From the NCBI GenBank assembly GCA_013349295.1, contig DUZW01000005.1, positions 1-64,000 on the forward strand: DNA of 64,000 nucleotides, given 5' to 3'. Numbering within the stretch: the stretch's first letter is position 1; each line of letters opens with the position of its first letter. This stretch comes from Deltaproteobacteria bacterium (GTDB lineage Bacteria > Desulfobacterota > Desulfobulbia > Desulfobulbales > Desulfurivibrionaceae). Positions 40,387-48,051 of this stretch are shown piece after piece. A program made the position numbers and the translations under genes. The notes below the pieces were generated by a model that saw nothing but the letters and a program-made list of their open reading frames with translations, searched no databases and was not told where the DNA came from.

Positions 40387-41173
40387 CCGGCCGATCAAGA
40401 TCGCCGAGGGAATATTCTGGGTTGGTTTTTTCGACCAGGAGAGCAACCTGCACTGCAACCCGTATCTCATTTGCGCAAACAAGCAGGCCGTGCTGATCGA
40501 CGGTGGCAGTCGTCCGGACTTTGCGGTGGTGATGACCAAGATCCTCCAGACCGGCCTGGACCCAAAATCAATCAGCCATCTGCTCTACCAGCACTACGAT
40601 CCGGACCTCTGCGGCTCCATCCCCCATTTCATTGATGCCTGCGAAAATCCCGCGCTGAGCGTTCTTTCCCATCCGGCCAACAACATTTTCATTCGCTATT
40701 ACACCGGACCGGAACACCACCACCATATCGCCTCAATCAAGAAAAACGACAACACGCTTGTGCTTGGCGACCGGAGGCTGCGTTTTCTCGAAACCCCATA
40801 CTGCCATAGTACCGGCAGCTTCGTAACCTACGACGAACAGACGAAAACCCTTTTCACCAGCGATCTTTTCGGAAGCTTCTCCACCAAATGGGATCTCCAT
40901 CTGGAACTCACCGACAAATGTTTCGACTGCCGCGATTTTACCCATTGCCCACATGGAAGATCCTATTGCGCCATGGCGGACATTATCGCCTTTCACCGGT
41001 ATGTTATGCCCAGCAGCAAAGCCCTGGCCAATGCCATGCGCACTATCAAGACCCTGGATATTGCCCTGATCGCCCCGCAGCACGGCAGCCTGGTAACCAA
41101 CCCGACCCACATCTATCGATTGATCGAGCTGCTCGAAGGTCTCGACAATGTCGGCATCGACCAGATCTGCTGA
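40364..41173 (+). CDS. MBL-fold di-iron protein of the ODP (oxygen-binding) type
   Basis: Metallo-beta-lactamase-fold protein of 269 residues without the flavodoxin domain of FprA. The metal motif reads HLLYQHYDPDLCG rather than HxHxDH, resembling the altered ODP subset that binds O2 at a di-iron centre in Treponema and others; TPYCHSTGSF and LFTSDLFG supply further ligands, with a late His in APQHGS. An unusual Cys cluster, KCFDCRDFTHCPHGRSYC, follows. AAGGA precedes the ATG, which lies inside the cyclase gene, so the two are translationally linked. A role as O2 sensor for the cyclase is inferred. Confidence 0.8.
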   Translation: MQQARQYDRPIKIAEGIFWVGFFDQESNLHCNPYLICANKQAVLIDGGSRPDFAVVMTKILQTGLDPKSISHLLYQHYDPDLCGSIPHFIDACENPALSVLSHPANNIFIRYYTGPEHHHHIASIKKNDNTLVLGDRRLRFLETPYCHSTGSFVTYDEQTKTLFTSDLFGSFSTKWDLHLELTDKCFDCRDFTHCPHGRSYCAMADIIAFHRYVMPSSKALANAMRTIKTLDIALIAPQHGSLVTNPTHIYRLIELLEGLDNVGIDQIC

Positions 41174-41204
41174 ACCGACACTAACTGCCAGAACAGAGGG
41201 AATC

Positions 41205-41699
41205 ATGACCACAGAGCCCGTGCTCAAGCCATACCAGGAAAAGATCATCGCCCTTATGCTCAGACAAGAAACCTTGCTGGCCAGGCTCTACCAAATTTTT
41301 TCCCGAAAGTTTCCTGAACATGCGGACTTTTGGAACAAACTGGCCCGGGATGAAGAAAAACACGCCGGCTGGCTCGAACAGCTCCGGGAGGCAACGGAAA
41401 AAAAGGTTATGCTCTTCAACGAAGGCCGCATCAAAACCTATACCCTGGAAACCTTTGTGCAAGGACTTGAGGAAAAGATCGAACGGGCGGAGGCGGATGG
41501 ATTTGACACCCGCCAGGCCTTGATCTGCACCATTGACCTGGAGCGTTCCCTGATCGAGAAAAATGTTTTCTCCCTTTTTGAAGGCATGACTGAAAAGGCG
41601 AGCCGAGTCATGAAATTTCTCGCCCAGGAAACCAAGAACCACCAGGAACTGGCGCAGAAACTGTACCTCGAAACGGCAAAAGGGCAAGCCCCTCGATAG
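41205..41699 (+). CDS. Ferritin-like / rubrerythrin-like di-iron protein
   Basis: Four-helix protein of 164 residues. The first half has Glu22 and the pair DEEKH (E50-x-x-H53); the second has Glu in IDLERSLIEKN and an ETKNH site, the pattern of a di-iron ferritin-like domain but with Ex3H in the second half. No rubredoxin domain is present. GAGGGA precedes the ATG at 41205. It lies 31 bases after the ODP-like gene, suggesting a shared role in oxygen or peroxide response. Confidence 0.8.
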   Translation: MTTEPVLKPYQEKIIALMLRQETLLARLYQIFSRKFPEHADFWNKLARDEEKHAGWLEQLREATEKKVMLFNEGRIKTYTLETFVQGLEEKIERAEADGFDTRQALICTIDLERSLIEKNVFSLFEGMTEKASRVMKFLAQETKNHQELAQKLYLETAKGQAPR

Positions 41700-41933
41700 A
41701 GCCCCTCACAGCCCCTTACCCCTCACGAATTTCGGACTCAAAACCACACACACGTGTTGACAATCCCCCTCTTTTACCATACTACAATCTTACCTTTTTT
41801 TACTGTCCCCCTGCCTGAAAACAGGAGGATCTCCAGGCCGAGCACGTTTCTCCGGCAAGGGGCAACCCATCATCCCCAAGCCGCTCCGCTCATTGTATAA
41901 CCAGCGCCCTGCCAAAAATCACAGGGAGGCGAC
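41700..41933. other. Leader region of the radical SAM operon
   Basis: No gene of normal size. A TTGACA at 41757-41762 with a weak -10 (TACTAC 17 bases on) is a possible promoter. The following tract is pyrimidine-rich and leads to the first tiny ORF. Confidence 0.35.
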
Positions 41934-41987
41934 ATGGCTGCGGCCATCCGCCAAGGCACCAAGGAGACTAACCGTGACCGCGATTGA
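41934..41987 (+). CDS. Tiny ORF 1 (17 residues) of the radical SAM operon
   Basis: ATG at 41934 follows an excellent AGGGAGG seven bases upstream. It encodes MAAAIRQGTKETNRDRD and its end overlaps the start of tiny ORF 2. The ribosome binding site of ORF 2 (AAGGAG) lies within it. It could be a leader peptide that couples translation; no homologue is known to me. Confidence 0.35.
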   Translation: MAAAIRQGTKETNRDRD

Positions 41988-42051
41988 GACCAATATTCTT
42001 GTCCGTAAAACTAAGGGGATTCTCCCCTGCCAGGTGGAATCTCCGCGATGA
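41974..42051 (+). CDS. Tiny ORF 2 (25 residues), coupled to the radical SAM gene
   Basis: GTG at 41974 has AAGGAG at eight-base spacing; the stop TGA overlaps the radical SAM ATG (ATGA at 42048-42051). The peptide begins MTAIETNILVRK and ends ILPCQVESPR with a single Cys. Either a leader peptide or a very short precursor; the strong start signal and the exact overlap make chance less likely. Confidence 0.4.
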   Translation: MTAIETNILVRKTKGILPCQVESPR

Positions 42052-43346
42052 GCAGCTCCCCCCGACACCCCGACAGAATCCCCAGCCTGGTTTTTGCCAA
42101 CGCCGCAGGCGAGATCACGGATTATCCCGAGCTTGACATGGCTGGTCGCAGCGGCAGCCATTTTTTCCGGCCGAACCTCGAAGACCTTATCCCCCTGCCC
42201 GAGGGCAGCGACATCTTCGTGCTGCCGGGCCGCACCCCGGTAGGGATTGATCCTGAAACCGGCGAGCCGCTCCTGGTTGCGGAAAACCCACTGGACCCGG
42301 ACGCCGGGCTCCAGGCGGTGGCGGCCTTCATGTCCCCGGCCCACACCGCCATCCACTGGGCCGCCTTTGAAAAACCTAGCGCCGACCTGCCCCATCTGCC
42401 TCTATTTGCATACACCGCCGTAGGCTGGCTCGACGGACAATTCTGGGTCAGCGCCTTCCGAAGCGATCCGGACCAACGCCAGGAGATGAACCGCTTCCAT
42501 CCGGAAAAACTTGTCCACCGCACCGAACAATGGCTCAGGAAACACGAACTGAACCGACTCATCCAGCACCTGGGCAAATGCTGCCTCACTTACCGTTGTC
42601 CGGCGGCGATCAACTACTTCCTGCGCAAATTCGAGGCACCGCTGCCCACCTCGCCGGTCTGTAACGCCCAATGCGTCGGCTGTATATCACTCCAGCCCTC
42701 GGGCTGCTGCCCCTCCACCCAGGATCGAATCAATTTTGTCCCAACCCCCAAGGAGATTGCCGAAATCGCCGTACCCCATCTCAAGGCGGTCAAGGGCGGG
42801 GTGGCAAGCTTTGGCCAGGGCTGCGAGGGCGAACCCCTGCTCCAAGCCGACACCATCGAACAGGCCATCCTCCTGATCCGCAAGCAGACCGACCAGGGCA
42901 CCATCAACCTCAACAGCAACGCCTCCCTGCCCGAGGCCGTGGCCCGCCTGGCCCATGCCGGACTGGACAGCCTGCGAGTCAGCATGAACAGCGCGCAACG
43001 CGTTTACCACCAACGCTATTACCGGCCAAAAAATTTCACCTTTGATTCGGTCAAACAGTCGATCAAGGTCATGAAACAGCATGGCCGCTTTGTCTCGCTC
43101 AACTATTTCATCCTGCCCGGCTTCACCGACGACCCGGGGGAATTTGCCGCCCTCTGCGAGCTGATCAGTGAATACAGCCCGGATTTTCTCCAGTTGCGAA
43201 ACCTCAACATGGACCCGGACTGGTATTTCGACACCCTCCAATTTAAGGAGGCCGGCCCGCCCATCGGCATCCGCGTCTGGCTGCGTCAGTTGAAACAACG
43301 CTTCCCCAGACTTCGCTACGGCTATTTCAACCCGCCCCTGCGCTGA
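42048..43346 (+). CDS. Radical SAM protein with a long N-terminal extension
   Basis: Protein of 432 residues. The first 190 have no recognisable catalytic motif (GQFWVSAFRSDPDQRQEMNRFHPEKL lies there in outline). The radical SAM cluster is CNAQCVGC, C205-x3-C209-x2-C212, followed by a Cys-rich SLQPSGCCPST; SFGQGCEGEPLL is the GGE-like motif and LNSNASLPEAVARLAHAGLDSLRVSMNSA the strand-4 region. The 5' end is coupled to a 25-residue ORF and a 47-residue ORF follows. Substrate unknown; a peptide modification enzyme is possible but unproven. Confidence 0.8.
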   Translation: MSSSPRHPDRIPSLVFANAAGEITDYPELDMAGRSGSHFFRPNLEDLIPLPEGSDIFVLPGRTPVGIDPETGEPLLVAENPLDPDAGLQAVAAFMSPAHTAIHWAAFEKPSADLPHLPLFAYTAVGWLDGQFWVSAFRSDPDQRQEMNRFHPEKLVHRTEQWLRKHELNRLIQHLGKCCLTYRCPAAINYFLRKFEAPLPTSPVCNAQCVGCISLQPSGCCPSTQDRINFVPTPKEIAEIAVPHLKAVKGGVASFGQGCEGEPLLQADTIEQAILLIRKQTDQGTINLNSNASLPEAVARLAHAGLDSLRVSMNSAQRVYHQRYYRPKNFTFDSVKQSIKVMKQHGRFVSLNYFILPGFTDDPGEFAALCELISEYSPDFLQLRNLNMDPDWYFDTLQFKEAGPPIGIRVWLRQLKQRFPRLRYGYFNPPLR

Positions 43347-43360
43347 CCCCCAGGACACCG

Positions 43361-43504
43361 ATGACCGTCTCGCAACAATTAATAATCTGCTCCCGACAGG
43401 TGCTTCGACAGGCTCGGCATAAGTGGGATATCAATATAGCAGGACAACAGCCCTTCGACCTGAACCTGGGTAAGTGCTGCTGTTACGGACCCATCGAAAG
43501 ATGA
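43361..43504 (+). CDS. Small ORF (47 residues) ending in a CCC motif, between radical SAM and CarS-like genes
   Basis: ATG at 43361 has AGGA five bases upstream. The stop overlaps the next gene's ATG (ATGA at 43501-43504). The peptide starts MTVSQQLIICSRQ and ends LNLGKCCCYGPIER: three consecutive Cys near the C-terminus, directly downstream of a radical SAM gene, which is the geometry of a RiPP precursor. Against it, bases 43398-43423 and 43449-43470 resemble fragments of a CTTCGAC-type dispersed repeat, so it may be non-coding. Confidence 0.4.
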   Translation: MTVSQQLIICSRQVLRQARHKWDINIAGQQPFDLNLGKCCCYGPIER

Positions 43505-44919
43505 TCGCCGCGATCAAAATCCTTTGCTTTCTCTTCTGGGGCAACCTGCTGCCTCCCCTGACCAGCCTGGTGCTGGGCGACCGTTTCGCCCGTCCCTTGG
43601 ACCACGGCTGCACCTGGTTTGACCACAAGCCGCTGTTCGGCCCCCACAAAACCATCCGGGGCATCATAGCCAGCCTCATCGGGGGCGCCTTGGCCTTTCC
43701 CCTGTTGGACGTATCCTGGCAGACCGCGACTTTTGCCGCAACCCTGCTCATGGCAGGCGATCTGCTTTCGAGTTTTATCAAACGGCGACTGGGTCTTGCC
43801 AGCGGCGAATCCGTCTTCGGGCTGGACCAGATTTTCGAGGCGCTGCTGCCGACCCTCTATCTGGGCGAGCGGATGCAGGCCCCTCTCTGGTCGACGCTCC
43901 TGGCCCTCGTCATCTTTGTGCCGGTGGCCCATGCCGGAGCCCGATTCTGGAAATATGTTCTCTTTCGGCCTCCCATGGAAAACTATCCGCGCTTTGTCCG
44001 CTCCACTGTGCGGCTGCGCGAATGGCGCGCCTGCCACCAGCCCCTGGCCCGCTGGCATGTCCTGTTCAACCTTTCCTCCCTCATTTACAACCGGGTGTTG
44101 GTTAGCAGCGTTTTCCGATTTCTGGGCCGCTACCAGCAGGGCATGGCCAACGCCCTCAAACATGAACTGACCGAACACGAGATCATCTGCCCCACCCTGC
44201 CCAAACCTTTTGAGAACTTTACCATCCTGCTGCTCACCGACCTGCACTTGGACGGATTGCCGGGACTTGCCGATCAGGTTCTCTCCCGCCTCGGCCGGCG
44301 GAGCTTCGACCTCTGCCTGATCGGCGGCGATATCCGCATGGAAACCTATGGCCCCATCGCTCCGAGCCTCCGGGAGCTGCGCCGCCTGCTGCCGCATATC
44401 CGGAGCAAACACGGAATTTTCGGGGTGTTGGGCAACCACGACTGCATCGAACTGGTACCCGATTTTGAGGAAGCAGGAATGCTGATGCTGGTCAACGATG
44501 CGACCCGGATCGAACGAAACGGCGGGATTCTCTGGCTGGTCGGCATCGACGACCCCAACTATTACAAAACCCACGATGCGGACAAGGCATTTGCCGCCGT
44601 GCCTCCCGATGCCTTCAGCATTCTGCTCGCCCACTCGCCGGAGGCTTATAAGGAAGCGGCCCACCACCGGGCCGACCTCTACTTCTGCGGCCATACCCAC
44701 GGCGGCCAGATCTGCCTTGGCTCGGGCACACCCCTCTTCACCAACAGCCGCGCCCCCCGCTACACCGCCAGGGGATTCTGGCAATACCAGGGCATGCAGG
44801 GCTTTACCAGCCGGGGGGTCGGGGCTTCCGGTGCGCCGCTGCGCTTCAACTGCCCCGGCGAGATTGCCGTCTTCACCCTGCGCACCGCACCATCCCAACC
44901 AGTAAAGGACACCCCATGA
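43501..44919 (+). CDS. Fusion: CDP-archaeol-synthase-like (CarS/DUF46) domain with a metallophosphoesterase
   Basis: Protein of 472 residues. The N-terminal 160 form a membrane domain with CarS hallmarks (WFDHKPLFGPHKTIRGI and GDLLSSFIKRRLGLASGES, then LDQIFEALLP), the family that activates archaeal ether lipids with CTP. Residues about 225-465 are a calcineurin-like phosphoesterase with LLTDLHLD, IGGDIRM, GNHDC, LAHSPEAY and CGHTHGGQ, all metal ligands present, like YaeI-type lipid phosphatases. Joining a CDP-lipid synthase-like domain to a phosphoesterase suggests a lipid-modifying role at the inner membrane. It overlaps both neighbours by four bases. The ATG at 43501 is favoured over a GTG at 43474. 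Confidence 0.8.
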   Translation: MIAAIKILCFLFWGNLLPPLTSLVLGDRFARPLDHGCTWFDHKPLFGPHKTIRGIIASLIGGALAFPLLDVSWQTATFAATLLMAGDLLSSFIKRRLGLASGESVFGLDQIFEALLPTLYLGERMQAPLWSTLLALVIFVPVAHAGARFWKYVLFRPPMENYPRFVRSTVRLREWRACHQPLARWHVLFNLSSLIYNRVLVSSVFRFLGRYQQGMANALKHELTEHEIICPTLPKPFENFTILLLTDLHLDGLPGLADQVLSRLGRRSFDLCLIGGDIRMETYGPIAPSLRELRRLLPHIRSKHGIFGVLGNHDCIELVPDFEEAGMLMLVNDATRIERNGGILWLVGIDDPNYYKTHDADKAFAAVPPDAFSILLAHSPEAYKEAAHHRADLYFCGHTHGGQICLGSGTPLFTNSRAPRYTARGFWQYQGMQGFTSRGVGASGAPLRFNCPGEIAVFTLRTAPSQPVKDTP

Positions 44920-45734
44920 ACCATCTCCACTTCCGCCTCCGTTTCTTCCTGGCCGCCCTTGTGCTGGTCGTGATCTCAGGCACTTTTGCCTTCATGCATA
45001 CGGAAAATCTCTCCTTGGCCGATGCCTTTTATTTCAACATCGTCACCATCGCCACTGTGGGCTATGGCGATATCCACCCTGTCACCCAGACAGGCAAGAT
45101 GCTCACCGTTACCCTGATCCTCCTTGGAACCGGCGCTTTTTTAGGTGTGGTCGCCTATGCCACCGAGATCATGCTCAGTCGGCACGAACTTCAAGCCCGC
45201 CACAAAAAAATGCACCTGATCATCGGGGTCTATTTCAGCGAGGTGGGCACCAGACTGTTGGCCATCTGCGCTCAGGCGGACCCAAGCCTGGCCCAGCTCA
45301 GGGAGCATCTCACCATTAAGGAGCACTGGACGGAGCGCGATTTCAAGCAAGCCGACAAAGGCATCCGCCCCCACGTTTTCACGGTTGATGTGACCAAGGT
45401 TGATCTGACGCGGTTGCACGATTTTCTTGCCTCGCAACGCCAGTCCCTGGTTTCCTTGCTGGAAAACCCCATCACCCTGGAACAGGAAAATTTCACCGAG
45501 CATCTCCAGGCGGTGTTCCACCTCACCGAGGAACTTTCCGCACGAACTGATCTGCTCAACATCCCGCCCCCGGACCACAACCATCTGAACGGAGACCTCA
45601 ACCGGGCCTACAACTCGTTGGTCCGGCAATGGCTGCCCTACGCAGCCTACCTCCGCCACAACTATCCCTACCTCTACTCCCTGTCGGTGCGCACCAACCC
45701 CTTTAACCCGGAAGCCTCGGTCAACGTGCAATAA
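44916..45734 (+). CDS. Two-helix potassium channel with a cytoplasmic domain
   Basis: Ion channel subunit of 272 residues. One membrane helix (about 9-27), a pore loop with selectivity filter TVGYGD (47-52) and a second helix (about 60-83) make the minimal 2TM pore. The remaining 185 residues are cytoplasmic, not an obvious RCK domain (no GxGxxG Rossmann motif seen), and include LIIGVYFSEVGTRLLAIC. The start overlaps the upstream fusion gene (ATGA). Why a channel sits in this operon is unclear; coupling to membrane lipids or redox is speculation. Confidence 0.88.
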   Translation: MNHLHFRLRFFLAALVLVVISGTFAFMHTENLSLADAFYFNIVTIATVGYGDIHPVTQTGKMLTVTLILLGTGAFLGVVAYATEIMLSRHELQARHKKMHLIIGVYFSEVGTRLLAICAQADPSLAQLREHLTIKEHWTERDFKQADKGIRPHVFTVDVTKVDLTRLHDFLASQRQSLVSLLENPITLEQENFTEHLQAVFHLTEELSARTDLLNIPPPDHNHLNGDLNRAYNSLVRQWLPYAAYLRHNYPYLYSLSVRTNPFNPEASVNVQ

Positions 45735-45745
45735 GGAGCCCCGCC

Positions 45746-46066
45746 ATGCCGAACCAGCCCCGAATATTCATCAAAAACCGCTCACTCACCGTAACGGTCA
45801 GGCCGGCGTTCAGCCTGCTTAACAATTACCTGATGCAGGATATCCCCATCCAAACGCTCTGCGGCGGCAAAGCCATTTGCGGCCGGTGCCGGTTTCGGGT
45901 TTTGGAAGGAGCGGCACACCTGAGTCCGATCCGACCCGCGGAAATAACCCGCCTCGGGGAAGCGCTGATTGCGGAAGGCTGGCGGCTTTCCTGCCAGAGC
46001 CATGCCCTGCGGGATGTGACCATCGAACTGCCAGGTATCGATGAACCGCTTGACGACCACCCATAA
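45746..46066 (+). CDS. 2Fe-2S plant-type ferredoxin
   Basis: Ferredoxin of 106 residues with ligands C39, C45, C48 (CGGKAICGRC) and C83 (RLSCQ). The CGGKAxCGRC form is that of the ferredoxin domains of corrinoid-activating proteins and some cyclases rather than photosynthetic ferredoxins. Starts 11 bases after the channel gene with GGAG upstream. It may donate electrons to the radical SAM protein of this operon or elsewhere. Confidence 0.88.
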   Translation: MPNQPRIFIKNRSLTVTVRPAFSLLNNYLMQDIPIQTLCGGKAICGRCRFRVLEGAAHLSPIRPAEITRLGEALIAEGWRLSCQSHALRDVTIELPGIDEPLDDHP

Positions 46067-46104
46067 TCAAAATTAAAATCAAAATTCTACGGGAAAACAA
46101 CAAG

Positions 46105-46133
46105 TTGCCATTTTCCTGAAAAATATGTATGCT
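46105..46133 (+). promoter_or_regulatory. Sigma-70 promoter of the MreB-like gene
   Basis: TTGCCA, 17 bases, TATGCT, ending 43 bases before the ATG at 46177. It indicates that the MreB-like gene is transcribed separately from the radical SAM operon. Confidence 0.5.
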
Positions 46134-46176
46134 AATAGTGTTATTTTCCTCCAGCAATCTTTGAGGACACGACGCC

Positions 46177-47211
46177 ATGCTCCCATACTTCCGACAAATA
46201 CTTGCCCAACCCAGCATCGCCATTGATCTCGGCACGGCCAACACCAGGATTTACGGCGGTCGGGGAGAATATTTCCGCGAAGAGCCATCCCTGGTCCGAC
46301 ATGTCCGCCAAAACCAAGAAATTCAATCCCCGGATGATTACTTCTCCTACCTCAACAACCACCTGACCTCTTCCCCGTTGCGCGGCGGGGTAATTGTCGA
46401 CATCCACAACGCCGTCAGCCTCTTAAAACCCCTGCTAAAAAAAGAACGCACCGGTCTCCGGCAACCAATCTCCCTGGCTTGTGCCCCCACCGACACCTCG
46501 GAGCTTGAGCGGGAACTCCTCTGCAAGGCAGTCCTTGACGCAGGCGCATCCCAGGTGGCCATCATCCCAGAGGTCTGGGCTGCGGCAATCGGCGCGGGTA
46601 TCGATGTGACCCTGCCCTCTGCCCAGATGCTTATCGATATCGGCGAAGGCGTTACCGACATGGCCGTGATCCGTGACGGGCAGCTGGTTTTCGCCACCGC
46701 AACGCGCACGGCCTGCAGCGATTTACAGAAAGCTGTGCGCACCGCGATCATCTCCAGACACAGGGTCTGTCCCAATCCTGCGGAGACGGAACGATTGACC
46801 CACGAACTTGCAGCCTTGCATCAGGGCAATGATTTGACCGACAGGGATATCCCTGTGCAAGGGATAGATATCATCCGCCGCCGGGAAGTAAACATCGCGG
46901 TGCACAACCGGGAGATCCTCGATGCCATGGCCCCAGTGCTGAAAAAAATTCTTAAGATGATCGAAACTGGAATCAAAAAACTTCCGGAAAACATCTCCTG
47001 CGAGGTTTTGGCGTCCGGCATCTGCCTTACCGGAGGCGGCAGCTGCATCACCGGCATGGACAGCCTGATCGCGGCAAGCAGCAACCTTGAAGTGCGAATT
47101 GCACCAGACCCCATGCACTCGGTGATCAACGGGGCGATCCAGACATTGCAGTACTGGAAGGGAAAAGAAAACTGGTGGGAAAATATCGGCTGGCCCAGCA
47201 TCCCCTCATAA
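46177..47211 (+). CDS. Divergent MreB/actin-fold ATPase
   Basis: Actin-like protein of 344 residues. Phosphate 1 loop AIDLGTANTRIYG, connect region PISLACAPTDTSELERE, phosphate 2 loop MLIDIGEGVTDMAVI and adenosine loop LTGGGSCITGMDSL match MreB in order, and length agrees. Conservation elsewhere is low: the usual VGKEA-type and membrane-binding N-terminal helix are weak, and no mreC, mreD or rodA is next to it. It looks like a specialised paralogue, perhaps positioning a membrane system, instead of the main rod-shape protein. AAGG-poor leader; GAGGACACG lies ahead of the ATG. Confidence 0.8.
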   Translation: MLPYFRQILAQPSIAIDLGTANTRIYGGRGEYFREEPSLVRHVRQNQEIQSPDDYFSYLNNHLTSSPLRGGVIVDIHNAVSLLKPLLKKERTGLRQPISLACAPTDTSELERELLCKAVLDAGASQVAIIPEVWAAAIGAGIDVTLPSAQMLIDIGEGVTDMAVIRDGQLVFATATRTACSDLQKAVRTAIISRHRVCPNPAETERLTHELAALHQGNDLTDRDIPVQGIDIIRRREVNIAVHNREILDAMAPVLKKILKMIETGIKKLPENISCEVLASGICLTGGGSCITGMDSLIAASSNLEVRIAPDPMHSVINGAIQTLQYWKGKENWWENIGWPSIPS

Positions 47212-47317
47212 TGCCGGGCTAAACCGTGGCTGCACACAGTGCCAGCAACAAAAAAAAGTGCGCAAAATCACGCCTTGATCCCTGAGGCAGTAGGCTGGAA
47301 AGCCGAACTACCGGACG

Positions 47318-47486
47318 CTATCTGATTTCAATGGCGCCGACCGGGCATGAGGCCGCAGCCTCTTCACAATCGCAGGCATGACACTGGTCCGGACCGATCA
47401 CCCACGATTTATCATCCCGCCGGGCACAACTCCGCACACACCCCGCAACCGACACAGAGATCTTGATCCACCGCTGGTGCAGCCAT
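47318..47486 (-). pseudogene. Dicluster ferredoxin broken by a frameshift
   Basis: ATG at 47486 follows AAGGAG. Frame 1 reads MAAPAVDQDLCVGCGVCAEL then CPAG and stops at 47412-47414; the second cluster continues in another frame as DDKSWVIGPDQCHACDC, EEAAASCPVGAIEIR and stops at 47318-47320. Together they make a typical two-[4Fe-4S] ferredoxin of the deltaproteobacterial CDTCNC type, lacking about five residues between CP and DDK. A small deletion is the simplest cause; a sequencing error or programmed frameshift are alternatives. It follows the cupin gene on the same strand. Confidence 0.75.
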
Positions 47487-47517
47487 TATTTTTCTCCTTT
47501 TTCGTGTTAGAGATGAT

Positions 47518-48051
47518 CTATTTCCCCTGATCCCGGAACCCCTCGCGGATCACCCGGTAGGCGCCGTTCGACACATCCAGGTCGTAAATGTTGAAATTGG
47601 TCCGCATGTCGAGCCCTTCGTAATGCACGGCAAAATTAAGCGAAGCGGAACCTTCCGGCCCGCTGAGGATGCGGTGGAACACATACCGCGGCCAAACCAG
47701 CATGGCGGGTTCGTCGAGCAGCACCTTGCCTCCCTGGAGGATCTGACTGGGGGTGACGGTAAAGCTCTCCATGCCGTGCGCCTTCAGATAGATATCCACC
47801 TGCCGCGTGCCATAGAGAACAATGAGATTGTCATCCTGATGGGGATGCATATACCAGGGCCTGACCACCTCGCCCACCGGGCCGGGGGAAACCGCGCTCT
47901 TGTCATGCAACACCCTATCGATGGCATCGATCCGGGGCAGACAGGCCATGGGCACGTTGTCGAAAAACACCCCCGGCGTCCGCCGCAACATCTGCAACGG
48001 GATAATCCGGTAAAAATCCTTCACTTCCTTAAAAATTTCAAAATCAGCCAT
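47518..48051 (-). CDS. Cupin-fold protein of unknown function
   Basis: Protein of 177 residues whose middle looks like a single cupin barrel: WYMHPHQDDNLIVLYGTRQVDIYL with two His and an acidic residue, and RYVFHRILSGPEGSASLNFAVH with the second motif His. Metal binding is likely; substrate unknown. It lies 31 bases upstream of the broken ferredoxin on the same strand and is read away from dgkA. Confidence 0.6.
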   Translation of the reverse strand: MADFEIFKEVKDFYRIIPLQMLRRTPGVFFDNVPMACLPRIDAIDRVLHDKSAVSPGPVGEVVRPWYMHPHQDDNLIVLYGTRQVDIYLKAHGMESFTVTPSQILQGGKVLLDEPAMLVWPRYVFHRILSGPEGSASLNFAVHYEGLDMRTNFNIYDLDVSNGAYRVIREGFRDQGK

